Assembly (NCBI GenBank): GCA_019420945.1
Contig: JAHZGF010000009.1
Span: forward strand, 21,980 to 85,979
Origin: Clostridiales bacterium
GTDB taxonomy: Bacteria > Bacillota > Clostridia > Oscillospirales > Oscillospiraceae
Length of the DNA: 64,000 nucleotides
Reading direction: 5' to 3'
This document shows positions 57,266-64,000 of this stretch, one piece after another. Position 1 is the stretch's first letter. Each line of letters starts with the position of its first letter. The translations under genes were made by a program, and so were the position numbers. Under the pieces are notes generated by a model. The model had not been told where the DNA came from and ran no database searches. It was given only the letters and a program-made list of their open reading frames with translations.

Positions 57266-59179
57266 TTACAGATTGATGGCGGCGTAGTAGGCCTCCTTGG
57301 TGGCCCACTCCACGGTGCGGGCCCGGACGCAGTCGCCGATCTCGGAGACCTCGTCGGCCACCCCGAAGAAGCTGTCGGCCTCGGCGGCCTTGGGCTTCAT
57401 GCCGGCACACAGCAGCACACTGTCGGCGGTGATGGTGTGCTCCTGGCCGTCCTTCACATAGGTAACGCTGTTGGCGGTGACGCTCTGACACCGGGCGCCG
57501 GTCAGAGACACGAAGTTGGGCTCCCGGTCGATCTCCGTCATCAGCTCGTTGCGGCCAGTGGTGGAGGCGTCGGGGGCCAGGGCGGACTGCATCTCCACCA
57601 CGGTCACCTTCTTGCCCAGCTGGGCCAGATGCAGGGCAGTCTCGCAGCCCACCTGACCGCCGCCGATGACGATGACGCTGTCGCCCAGGGTGTCCTCCTG
57701 ACCCAGCACGTCAATGGCGATCTTGGCCTGCTCCACGCCGGGCACCGGCAGGATCAGAGGCTCGGCGCCGATGGCCACGATCACCGCGTCAAAGCCCTTG
57801 ACGGTGTCGGCGGTGGCCTTGGTGTTCAGCTTCACGGTGATGTCGCTCTTGTTCACCTGGGCGATGAGCCAGTTCATGTAGTCCTTCACCGGGTATTTGA
57901 AGGGGAAGTAGCCCGCCATATGGAGCATACCGCCCAGCTCGCCGGTGGCCTCAAACAGGGTGACCTGATGGCCACGCTCCCGGGCCACCAGGGCGGCCTT
58001 CATGCCGGCGGGGCCGCCGCCCACCACGGCCACTTTCTTGACGCGCTCCACCGGCTGCACCAGATGGGCGATGGAGTTCTCCAGCCCGGCAGTGGGGTTG
58101 ACGGAGCACTGGAAGTGATGGCCGTAGACGGTGGAGTCATGGCAGCGCATGCACTTGATGCAGGGGGTCACATCCTCCCGACGCCCCGCCACACACTTCT
58201 TGATCAGCAGGGGATCGGCGATCAGGGCCCGGGCCATGGTGACCATGTCTGCCTTGCCGGAGGACAGGATCTCCTCGGCGGAGTCCACGGAGTCGATGGC
58301 GCCCAAGGTGACGATGGGCACATGGAATTTGCCGGACTTCTTGAAGGCCTCCGCCACGCAGACGTTGGGCATGGGGGGCCGGAAGCCGCAGGGATGGACC
58401 CAGGTCATCCACTTGGGATTGTGCATACCGGCGGAAACCTGGAGGATGTCCAGGTGGTCCTGGATGCGCTCACCGATGCGGATGCCCTCCTCGATGTCGA
58501 TGCCGCCCTCCTCGAACTCGGTGCCAGAGATGCGGACCTCAATCAGCAGGCGCTTGCCCACCTTGGCCCGGATGGCGTCCAAAATCTCGATCAGATAGCG
58601 GCAGCGGTTGTCGGTGGAACCGCCGTACTCGTCGGTACGCTTGTTGGTCAGCGGGGAGAGGAACTGGGCCAGGGGGCAGGAGTGGCCGCTGTGGATCAGA
58701 ATGGCGTCAAAGCCGCACTCCGCCAGCAGCTGGGCAGCCTCCACCCAGTCGTTCTTGAACTCTTCCATGGCCTCCCGGGTGATCTCATGGCCCTCACCCC
58801 AGCCCATGATGCTGCAGCCGTCGGAGACGGTGTAGCCCTCGGGGAAGATGCCGATGAGCTCCATGGAGGCCTTGGCCCCGTAGAAGTGGATGCGCTCCAC
58901 CAGCTCCATCAGCTTGTTGCGGTGGTTGGGGGCGTTGAGATCCCAGGCGGTCATGGCGCCGTCGTCTCTCACGTCCTTGCCCACCTTGACGCCGGCCACG
59001 GTGACCATGCCGACGCCGGCCCGGGCCCGCTCCTCAAAGAAGGCCAGGGCGTCCTGGGAGGGATAGAGCTCCCCGTTGGACATGGAGTGCATGGTGGAGG
59101 GGGCGGAGACAATGCGGTTTTTCAGAACCACGTTGCCGATCCGGATGGGGGACAGGGCAACAGGATACTTTGCAGACAT
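57266..59179 (-). CDS. Enoate/dienoyl reductase-like Fe-S flavoenzyme
   Basis: The protein has 637 residues. It has an FMN barrel with 'FDAILIHSGHSCPLAQFLSPLTNKRTDEYGGS' (about residues 165-195), a 4Fe-4S motif C-x2-C-x2-C-x11-C (about residues 340-358), FAD fold 'VAVVGGGPAGMKAAL' and NAD fold 'SVIVIGGGQVGCETALHLA'. Its build is the same as the 33.8 kb enzyme but the sequence differs widely, so their substrates probably differ. Known relatives reduce bile-acid, steroid, flavonoid, bilin or fatty enoate double bonds. GGAGGCC lies before the ATG. Confidence 0.9.
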   Translation of the reverse strand: MSAKYPVALSPIRIGNVVLKNRIVSAPSTMHSMSNGELYPSQDALAFFEERARAGVGMVTVAGVKVGKDVRDDGAMTAWDLNAPNHRNKLMELVERIHFYGAKASMELIGIFPEGYTVSDGCSIMGWGEGHEITREAMEEFKNDWVEAAQLLAECGFDAILIHSGHSCPLAQFLSPLTNKRTDEYGGSTDNRCRYLIEILDAIRAKVGKRLLIEVRISGTEFEEGGIDIEEGIRIGERIQDHLDILQVSAGMHNPKWMTWVHPCGFRPPMPNVCVAEAFKKSGKFHVPIVTLGAIDSVDSAEEILSSGKADMVTMARALIADPLLIKKCVAGRREDVTPCIKCMRCHDSTVYGHHFQCSVNPTAGLENSIAHLVQPVERVKKVAVVGGGPAGMKAALVARERGHQVTLFEATGELGGMLHMAGYFPFKYPVKDYMNWLIAQVNKSDITVKLNTKATADTVKGFDAVIVAIGAEPLILPVPGVEQAKIAIDVLGQEDTLGDSVIVIGGGQVGCETALHLAQLGKKVTVVEMQSALAPDASTTGRNELMTEIDREPNFVSLTGARCQSVTANSVTYVKDGQEHTITADSVLLCAGMKPKAAEADSFFGVADEVSEIGDCVRARTVEWATKEAYYAAINL

Positions 59180-59193
59180 ATTCGGGGGCCTCC

Positions 59194-60252
59194 TTACAGA
59201 CTGGGATCGATGAGTACCTTGAGCTGGCCCTTGCGGTCGCCGTCAAAGACCTTCTCCACGCACTCGTCCAGGGAGACCACGCCGGTGACCATGCCCGGGA
59301 AGTTCAGCTTGCCGGAGGCCACCATGTCCAGATAGATCTTGACGTCCTCTTCCGTATAGGTGAAGGAGAACTGCAGATCCGGCTCAAAGATGGAGAAGGA
59401 GCCGGGGATCAGGTTGCCCATGGGCTCCTGAATGGTGCCGATGACGGAGATCTGTCCGCCGGGCTTGACGCAGGAGTAGATGCAGTTGTTGAGGCTCTTC
59501 ATGTTGCCGGCGCACTCGTAGACCACGTCAGCCCCCACTTCGGTGCCCAGGATCTTCTTGATCTCGCCGGCCAGATCCTCGCACTCCTTGGAGTTGATGA
59601 AGTAGTCGGCGCCATAGGCCTTGATGGTGGGCTCCTTGGAGGAGGTGGTGCCCAAGGCGATGACCTTGTTGGCGCCGGCGGCCTTCAGAATCTGAATGGC
59701 GGCCAGGCCGATGGGGCCGGTACCGGAGACCACCACGTTGTCGCCGAACTTGAACCGGGAGTTGCGGATGCCGTGGAGGGAGACGCAGATCACGTCGAAG
59801 AGGACGGCGTCCTTGAAGTCCACCCCTTCGGGCACCGGCACAATCATGGTGTGGGCCACGTCATGGATCAGCAGATATTCGGCATAGCCGCCGTCATACT
59901 GGCCCAGGCCAGCGGTGCGGGGGAAGCCGTGGATGCAGATGTTGGTCATGCCCTTCTGGCAGGAGGGGCAGTCCTCGGCGCAGTGGGAGGGGGGGCCGCA
60001 GAGCACCCGGTCGCCCACCTTGAACTTGGTGACGCCTTCGCCCACCTGGCACACAACGCCGCAGTTCTCGTGGCCCAGCACCAGGGGCATCTTGGAGAAG
60101 GGAGGGGTCATGCCGGTCTTATACAGCTCCACATCGGTGCCGCAGATGCCCACATAGGCGATCTTCACCAGCATCTGGCCGGGGCCCACCTGGGGCACCG
60201 GCAGATCCTCAATGCGCAGATCTTCCTTACCGTAAAAAACGCCAGCTTTCAT
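59194..60252 (-). CDS. Zinc-dependent alcohol dehydrogenase, medium chain
   Basis: The protein has 352 residues. It has catalytic zinc ligands in 'GICGTDVELYK' and 'LGHENCGVV', a structural zinc lobe 'CAEDCPSCQKGMTNIC', and NAD fold 'VVVSGTGPIGLAAIQILKAAGA'. The length is typical for threonine/sorbitol dehydrogenase-like MDRs. The ATG at 60250-60252 follows an in-frame TTG; AAAGG lies upstream. It is 14 bases from the reductase gene. It probably oxidises or reduces an alcohol/ketone group on the pathway compound. Confidence 0.9.
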   Translation of the reverse strand: MKAGVFYGKEDLRIEDLPVPQVGPGQMLVKIAYVGICGTDVELYKTGMTPPFSKMPLVLGHENCGVVCQVGEGVTKFKVGDRVLCGPPSHCAEDCPSCQKGMTNICIHGFPRTAGLGQYDGGYAEYLLIHDVAHTMIVPVPEGVDFKDAVLFDVICVSLHGIRNSRFKFGDNVVVSGTGPIGLAAIQILKAAGANKVIALGTTSSKEPTIKAYGADYFINSKECEDLAGEIKKILGTEVGADVVYECAGNMKSLNNCIYSCVKPGGQISVIGTIQEPMGNLIPGSFSIFEPDLQFSFTYTEEDVKIYLDMVASGKLNFPGMVTGVVSLDECVEKVFDGDRKGQLKVLIDPSL

Positions 60253-60298
60253 CAATGAAAACCTACCTTTCTATGTCTTTGGATTGAGGTCAAGCGCA

Positions 60299-61261
60299 TC
60301 AGGCCTGGGGCTTGGTGGGCTGAATGAACTCCATGTACTTCTTTTTGCGGGCCTTCATCTCATCGGAAGCCAATTTGGCCCGGGAGTTCTTCTCATTGTT
60401 CTGAATGTCATCACCGTGAATGAACTTGCCGGTGATGGTGTCATGGGCATGAGGCAGGGTGTCCTCCGGGAAGATAAACTGATACTTGCCGTCCACAACT
60501 TCAATCTTGCCTTCCAGACCGCACAGGCAGCAGATGGCCTTGCCGTCCTCCTGGAGATAGAAGTTCTTGGAGTGGCAGTGAGGACAGATGCCCGGGTCGG
60601 ACTTGTACTCGCTGCCCATAATGCCCAGAGGAATTTCGGTGGTGCCATCCAGGATCTTCTTGGCGGCCTCAGCGGTGTCGATGCCGATCTGATGGGCCTT
60701 GGCCAGATACTCATCATTCATCATGATGCCGAGAGACCACTGGAAGTAGTCATTGTGGATCAGGGTCCACTTGGGGGTCAGGGCCTGGGTGGCGCAGTCG
60801 GCCTGAACCCGGGTAGCCCAGTCAGAGCCGCCCACGGCCATGTAGGAGACAGCCTTCTCCTTCAGATACTTGGGGTCGATGGGCTTGCCGCCGTTTTCGG
60901 CGATCTTCTGAGCGATCATCAGGTTGCCCCGGTCCATACGGGGACCAAAGCGGTCCATAGTGGTGTGGAACAGGCCGGTGGCGCACTTTTCAAAGATGGG
61001 CACAGAGAAGACGATGCCGTCGGCGTCGAACATCTTGTCGGTGAGCCACTGCATGTCGTCCTTCAGCACGCAGGCGTTGCCACGGCCGGAGAACAGGCCC
61101 ATGACGCAGGCCTTGCAGCCGGTGCAGTGCTTGATGTTCAGGGTGTTGACGTTGATGAATTCAATCTCCGCCCCCACTTCCTGAGCGCCCATCAGGGCCT
61201 CCTTGACCATGGTGTCGTTGCCGCCATTCAGCGTGCCGTAGGAAATACCGAGAATTTTCAT
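60299..61261 (-). CDS. Flavodoxin-like FMN reductase with C-terminal zinc ribbon
   Basis: The protein has 320 residues. N-terminal NADPH-dependent FMN reductase/flavodoxin fold (about residues 1-205) begins 'MKILGISYGTLNGGNDTMVKEAL' and includes 'CTGCKACVMG' and 'VFSVPIFEKCATGLFHTTMDRFG'. A C-terminal CPHC/CCLC zinc ribbon (about residues 226-246) and basic tail follow, unusual for this fold. GGAGGAAA precedes the minus-strand ATG. It is first gene of the operon, divergent from lysR; it may hand electrons to the Fe-S reductase. Confidence 0.82.
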   Translation of the reverse strand: MKILGISYGTLNGGNDTMVKEALMGAQEVGAEIEFINVNTLNIKHCTGCKACVMGLFSGRGNACVLKDDMQWLTDKMFDADGIVFSVPIFEKCATGLFHTTMDRFGPRMDRGNLMIAQKIAENGGKPIDPKYLKEKAVSYMAVGGSDWATRVQADCATQALTPKWTLIHNDYFQWSLGIMMNDEYLAKAHQIGIDTAEAAKKILDGTTEIPLGIMGSEYKSDPGICPHCHSKNFYLQEDGKAICCLCGLEGKIEVVDGKYQFIFPEDTLPHAHDTITGKFIHGDDIQNNEKNSRAKLASDEMKARKKKYMEFIQPTKPQA

Positions 61262-61300
61262 TTGGGTTTCCTCCTTTTGTTGTTCTTTCCCCTTAACAAA

Positions 61301-61359
61301 CGGGCACAGTCTGCCCGGTTACTAAACATACTTTATCAGTTTGTTAAAGATTTGACAAA
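61301..61359 (-). promoter_or_regulatory. Operon promoter/LysR site region
   Basis: TTTGT-N10-ACAAA (61340-61359) is an interrupted dyad of LysR-site type. It overlaps a minus-strand TTGTCA -35 (61358-61353); 17 bases on is a poor -10 (TAAAGT), as expected for an activated promoter. CGGGCA-N5-TGCCCG (61301-61317) is a second perfect dyad in the leader. Confidence 0.5.
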
Positions 61360-61460
61360 TATCCAAATTGGCATCATTTATATGTCAGATGGAATAAATG
61401 CCGGTAGTCTTTGGCAAAATACGACAATTCGCTTGCGCGGTTTTTGTGCTTATGCTATTA

Positions 61461-61477
61461 TGGAATCACTTATTCCA
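61461..61477 (+). promoter_or_regulatory. Dyad just before lysR start
   Basis: TGGAAT (61461-61466) and ATTCCA (61472-61477) form a perfect inverted repeat with a 5-base centre, 18 bases before the lysR ATG. It may be an autoregulatory site. Confidence 0.4.
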
Positions 61478-61494
61478 GAATGAGGTATAACTGC

Positions 61495-62385
61495 ATGAAC
61501 ACCATCAAGATCCGTTATTTTGTTGAGGTGGCCCGGCGGGGCAGCTTTTCGGAGGCGGCCAGGCATCTCTATACTGCCCAGCCCAATCTGTCCAAACAGA
61601 TTGCCCAGATGGAGCAGGAGCTGGGATTTGCCCTGTTCACCCGTTCCCGCAGATCCGTCAAGCTGACGCCGGCGGGACAATTCCTGTTTGATAAACTGCA
61701 GAACCTCCCGGATCAGTTGGATGAAATTTTTGAACAGGCCCGTTCCCTGTCCCGGAAGGGGGAGGCCACCCTGTCCATTGGCGTGCTGGAGGGGCAGGAT
61801 GTCAACAAGGTGCTCTCAGACCGGTTGAATCAGGTGGAAACCATTTATCCGGATCTCCAAATCACCCTGGAGCGCAATTCCTATCAGAATTTGCGCAGTG
61901 GCCTGATGTCGGGCCACTATGACCTGATCATTACGCTGAGCTTCGATGTAGAGGACGAGGCGGAGTTTCAGACCTACTGCCTTTATCAAAAATCCCCGGC
62001 CATTGCCATGTACAAAACCCATCCGCTGGCCAATAAAAAGGCTCTGACACTGTCTGACCTCAGAGATGAAAACTTTGTGGTGATCTCCCGGCAGGAATCC
62101 CCCGGGGGCTATCAGCGGTTGATTGACAGCTGCTCCGCCGAAGGCTTTGTTCCCAAGATTGTCAGGGAACCCCGGTCGCTGGAATCTCTGTTACTCTGTG
62201 TGGAGATGGGGATGGGCATTGCCCTGTTGGATCAGAATACCCGGTTGGAGCTCAGCCCGTACATTGTCACCATACCCCAGAATGCGCCACCCATGGCAGT
62301 GGTGGCGGTAATTACCCGCAATGAACAGCGTCCCTTGATCCTGAATGTCATTAAGCTGCTGTCTAAGTCGGAAAAAACAATATAA
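61495..62385 (+). CDS. LysR-family transcriptional regulator
   Basis: The protein has 296 residues. The N-terminal winged helix 'MNTIKIRYFVEVARRGSFSEAARHLYTAQPNLSKQIAQMEQELGFALFTRSRRSVKLTPAG' is canonical, followed by a ligand-binding domain with 'LSIGVLEGQDVNKVL' and 'MGMGIALLDQNTRL'. It is transcribed away from the flavin reductase operon, the usual layout for an activator of the divergent operon. GAGGT lies before ATG 61495. Confidence 0.93.
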   Translation: MNTIKIRYFVEVARRGSFSEAARHLYTAQPNLSKQIAQMEQELGFALFTRSRRSVKLTPAGQFLFDKLQNLPDQLDEIFEQARSLSRKGEATLSIGVLEGQDVNKVLSDRLNQVETIYPDLQITLERNSYQNLRSGLMSGHYDLIITLSFDVEDEAEFQTYCLYQKSPAIAMYKTHPLANKKALTLSDLRDENFVVISRQESPGGYQRLIDSCSAEGFVPKIVREPRSLESLLLCVEMGMGIALLDQNTRLELSPYIVTIPQNAPPMAVVAVITRNEQRPLILNVIKLLSKSEKTI

Positions 62386-62424
62386 AAAACACCGCGCATC
62401 CTAAAAGATGCGCGGTGTTTTTAT
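62386..62424. terminator. Bidirectional terminator
   Basis: ACACCGCGCATC (62389-62400) / GATGCGCGGTGT (62407-62418), with A-run before and T-run after, between converging lysR and the G5/3D gene. Confidence 0.92.
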
Positions 62425-62443
62425 TCAGATACCGTATTTAAAA

Positions 62444-63484
62444 TCAGTCCAGCACATACACGGTCACATCTCTGCGGCCGAAGGAGCGGCACAGGGACTC
62501 GGTATTATAGTACAGATCCACGGTGTTGCCCTTAATGTTTCCGCCGGTGTCCTCCGCAGTGGCAAATCCATAGACCACGGAGCCGTCACTGGCAATGACA
62601 AAGAGACGGCTGCCCAGGGGAATCACGGAGGGATCCACAGCAATGGCGCCCTGGCGGGCAGCAGTGCCAGTGGCAGTAACGCCGCCGGGCTGGCAATAAG
62701 CATAACCAGTACAGGTCAGCGCTTTGGAGAAGGAATAAGTCTCACCAGAAGAGGTGGTAAAGGTTTTGGCGGCGGTGTCCACATAGGTGATGGTCTCACT
62801 GGTCAGATCCAGAGAACTTCCGTTGTTGCTGAAGCCGGTGGCCTTGCCGGTCTCCTTGGTACCGTAGGTGATGACCTCATTGACGGGCGCAACGGTGACT
62901 TCACTGCTGACCAGAGTGGTGGTGGTCTCACCGTTCAGTGTACGCACCTCGTAGGTATCAACCTGAACGCCGTTCTGTCCTTCGGTGGTGACTTCTTCGT
63001 GGCCCTTTTTCATGGTGTCATCAGCCACCCGGACAGTTTCGTAGGGAACCTCCACTTCTTCTGTGGTGGTTTCCACCGTCAGGCGGTTTACATACAGATC
63101 ATAGCCGTATTCGTTGGCCACCTGCTCAGTGTAATCCTGATTCTCCAGGGTAAAGCCGAACAGCTCGTTTAATTCCTCCTGGGACTTATTATGGGTGTCC
63201 ACAGTGTAAACGGCGCCATCCACATGAATGGTGGCCAGCTCATGGCCCGCCGGGAAAATCCCCTGATCGCCAAGGTCAATTTCCTCGACAACTTGAAGGG
63301 GAGACAGTTCCCAATTGCTGTGACCGGCAGCGGTGCTCATGCGATCAGATTGACCGGCAAAAGCACTAAAAGAGATCAGAACAGCGATTGCCACAACGGC
63401 CAGGGCGGAAAGCGCAATGTAAACAACCTTTCGGATGCTGATGCCGGTTCTGTTAGAGTTGATTGGATCAACGGAATAGAACAT
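62444..63484 (-). CDS. Cell-wall protein with G5 and 3D domains (YabE/Rpf-like)
   Basis: The protein has 346 residues. It has a cytoplasmic N-terminus, one membrane anchor (about residues 21-44), a DUF348-like region, a G5 domain (about residues 130-210: 'EVPYETVRVADDTMKKGHEEVTTEGQNGVQVDTYEVRTLNGE'), and a C-terminal 3D domain ('GAIAVDPSVIPLGSRLFV...YGFATAEDTGGNIKGNTVDLY') with conserved Asp residues. Such proteins resemble resuscitation-promoting factors/lytic transglycosylases acting on peptidoglycan. The ATG at 63482-63484 has GGAGG 7 bases upstream. Confidence 0.9.
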   Translation of the reverse strand: MFYSVDPINSNRTGISIRKVVYIALSALAVVAIAVLISFSAFAGQSDRMSTAAGHSNWELSPLQVVEEIDLGDQGIFPAGHELATIHVDGAVYTVDTHNKSQEELNELFGFTLENQDYTEQVANEYGYDLYVNRLTVETTTEEVEVPYETVRVADDTMKKGHEEVTTEGQNGVQVDTYEVRTLNGETTTTLVSSEVTVAPVNEVITYGTKETGKATGFSNNGSSLDLTSETITYVDTAAKTFTTSSGETYSFSKALTCTGYAYCQPGGVTATGTAARQGAIAVDPSVIPLGSRLFVIASDGSVVYGFATAEDTGGNIKGNTVDLYYNTESLCRSFGRRDVTVYVLD

Positions 63485-63923
63485 AGTATCCTCCAATGGT
63501 GCTTGCAAGTTGCAAATAGTGTTTGTTACTTTAGTTACAAGCGGATTATATGCGCAGAAATTCAAAAAATCAAGTTTTTTGGGGCGATATTTTGCAAAAA
63601 CGGTTACGGGTGTTCGTAATTATGTAAACGCGGCGACAATTTACTTCCCGTTTTTTTAGTAAAATATGAAACGAGTGGTAACAAAAAGTAACATCACAAG
63701 GCAATCAGATCCGCGCAAAACCACAATATATTGGAGGAATGGAGAGAAAGAACCCTATATTTTTGAGAAAAATCGTTCAGAACGACGGAGTGTACAAATT
63801 CGACACATGAAATTTGTGAAAAACCACGGAAATAATTTTGAAATTTTTGCGCAATCTCACTGCGAAAACAGGAAAAAAGCGCTCTTGACTTTGCGCGGGT
63901 GAATCGTTATAATATAAAACCAT
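63485..63923. other. AT-rich intergenic interval with two promoters
   Basis: No credible gene is seen; a 78-codon frame (63666-63902) lacks a ribosome site and runs over the tRNA promoter. The interval holds a minus-strand promoter for the G5/3D gene (TTGATT 63573-63568, 17 bases, TATAAT 63550-63545) and the tRNA-Pro promoter. Confidence 0.6.
63885..63913 (+). promoter_or_regulatory. tRNA-Pro promoter
   Basis: TTGACT (63885-63890), 17 bases, TATAAT (63908-63913), near-consensus sigma A promoter, 10 bases before the tRNA. Confidence 0.85.
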
Positions 63924-64000
63924 CGGGGTGTGGCGAAGCTTGGTATCGCGCTTGGTTCGGGTCCAAGAGGCCTCGGGTTCGAATCCCGACACTCCGACCA
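63924..64000 (+). tRNA. tRNA-Pro, anticodon CGG
   Basis: 77 bases including CCA at the window edge. Acceptor stem CGGGGTG (63924-63930) / CACTCCG (63990-63996, one G-T pair), anticodon loop TTCGGGT in a CTTGG/CCAAG stem, T-loop GGTTCGAAT. Rare CGG-reading proline tRNA fits the GC-rich codon use. Confidence 0.97.

Noticed and set aside
57437..59335. 632-codon + strand frame over the reductase gene
   Set aside because: It is the antisense shadow of a gene with clear FMN, Fe-S and FAD motifs.
63666..63902. 78-codon frame before tRNA-Pro
   Set aside because: No ribosome site, overlaps the tRNA promoter, lysine/asparagine-rich as expected from AT-rich spacer.

Overview
The window reads as chromosomal DNA of an anaerobic, spore-forming gut Clostridia, most like the Oscillospiraceae (Flavonifractor, Lawsonibacter or Intestinimonas type). 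The grounds are the GC-rich coding bias with strong AGGAGG ribosome sites, spore-coat cotJ genes, NfnAB, the PyrK/PyrD type 1B pyrimidine pair, ATP-type PEP carboxykinase and many Fe-S flavin reductases. The genus is an inference.

Positions 1-25.8 kb are a nearly continuous tailed-prophage gene set on the + strand. It runs from replication (HTH replisome organiser with an internal iteron cluster, DnaB helicase) through small early genes, a sigma-like late regulator, a PcfJ-like protein, a DUF3102 protein, an AT-rich insert and an HUH endonuclease. HNH nuclease, small and large terminase, portal, ClpP-type protease and HK97 capsid follow. Next come connector, tail tube, G/GT chaperones with a -1 frameshift site, head closure, gp10-like protein, tail terminator, tape measure, tail proteins, holin and amidase endolysin. 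The left end of the prophage lies outside the window.

Positions 26-28 kb hold a PadR-regulated minus-strand trio and a small XRE regulator. Positions 28.2-35.7 kb carry a metabolic block: cysteine desulfidase-like enzyme, BKACE enzyme, TetR regulator, cyclase-family hydrolase, OFA-type MFS transporter and an Fe-S/FMN/FAD enoate-reductase-like enzyme. The BKACE and cyclase promoters share a strikingly similar composite element.

At 35.9-37.7 kb a 66-codon gene and a large serine recombinase end about 20 bp from a broken spore-coat gene. The manganese-catalase gene cotJC is cut after its 64th codon, inside the conserved DIGTE motif, and its 3' part is not in the window. Just upstream is a fused cotJA-cotJB gene. 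This looks like a skin-type element that may be excised during sporulation, and it may include everything from before position 1 to 37.69 kb.

From 38 to 64 kb the genes are ordinary chromosome: aminotransferase, nfnAB, tRNA-Ser, a lipoprotein, glmM, the pyrC-pyrF-pyrK-pyrD operon, a phosphatase-acetyltransferase fusion, a DUF4349 lipoprotein, pckA and rsmA. A four-gene flavin reductase/dehydrogenase/MFS operon with a divergent LysR regulator follows, then a G5/3D cell-wall protein and tRNA-Pro at the right edge. Strong hairpin terminators close most transcription units.
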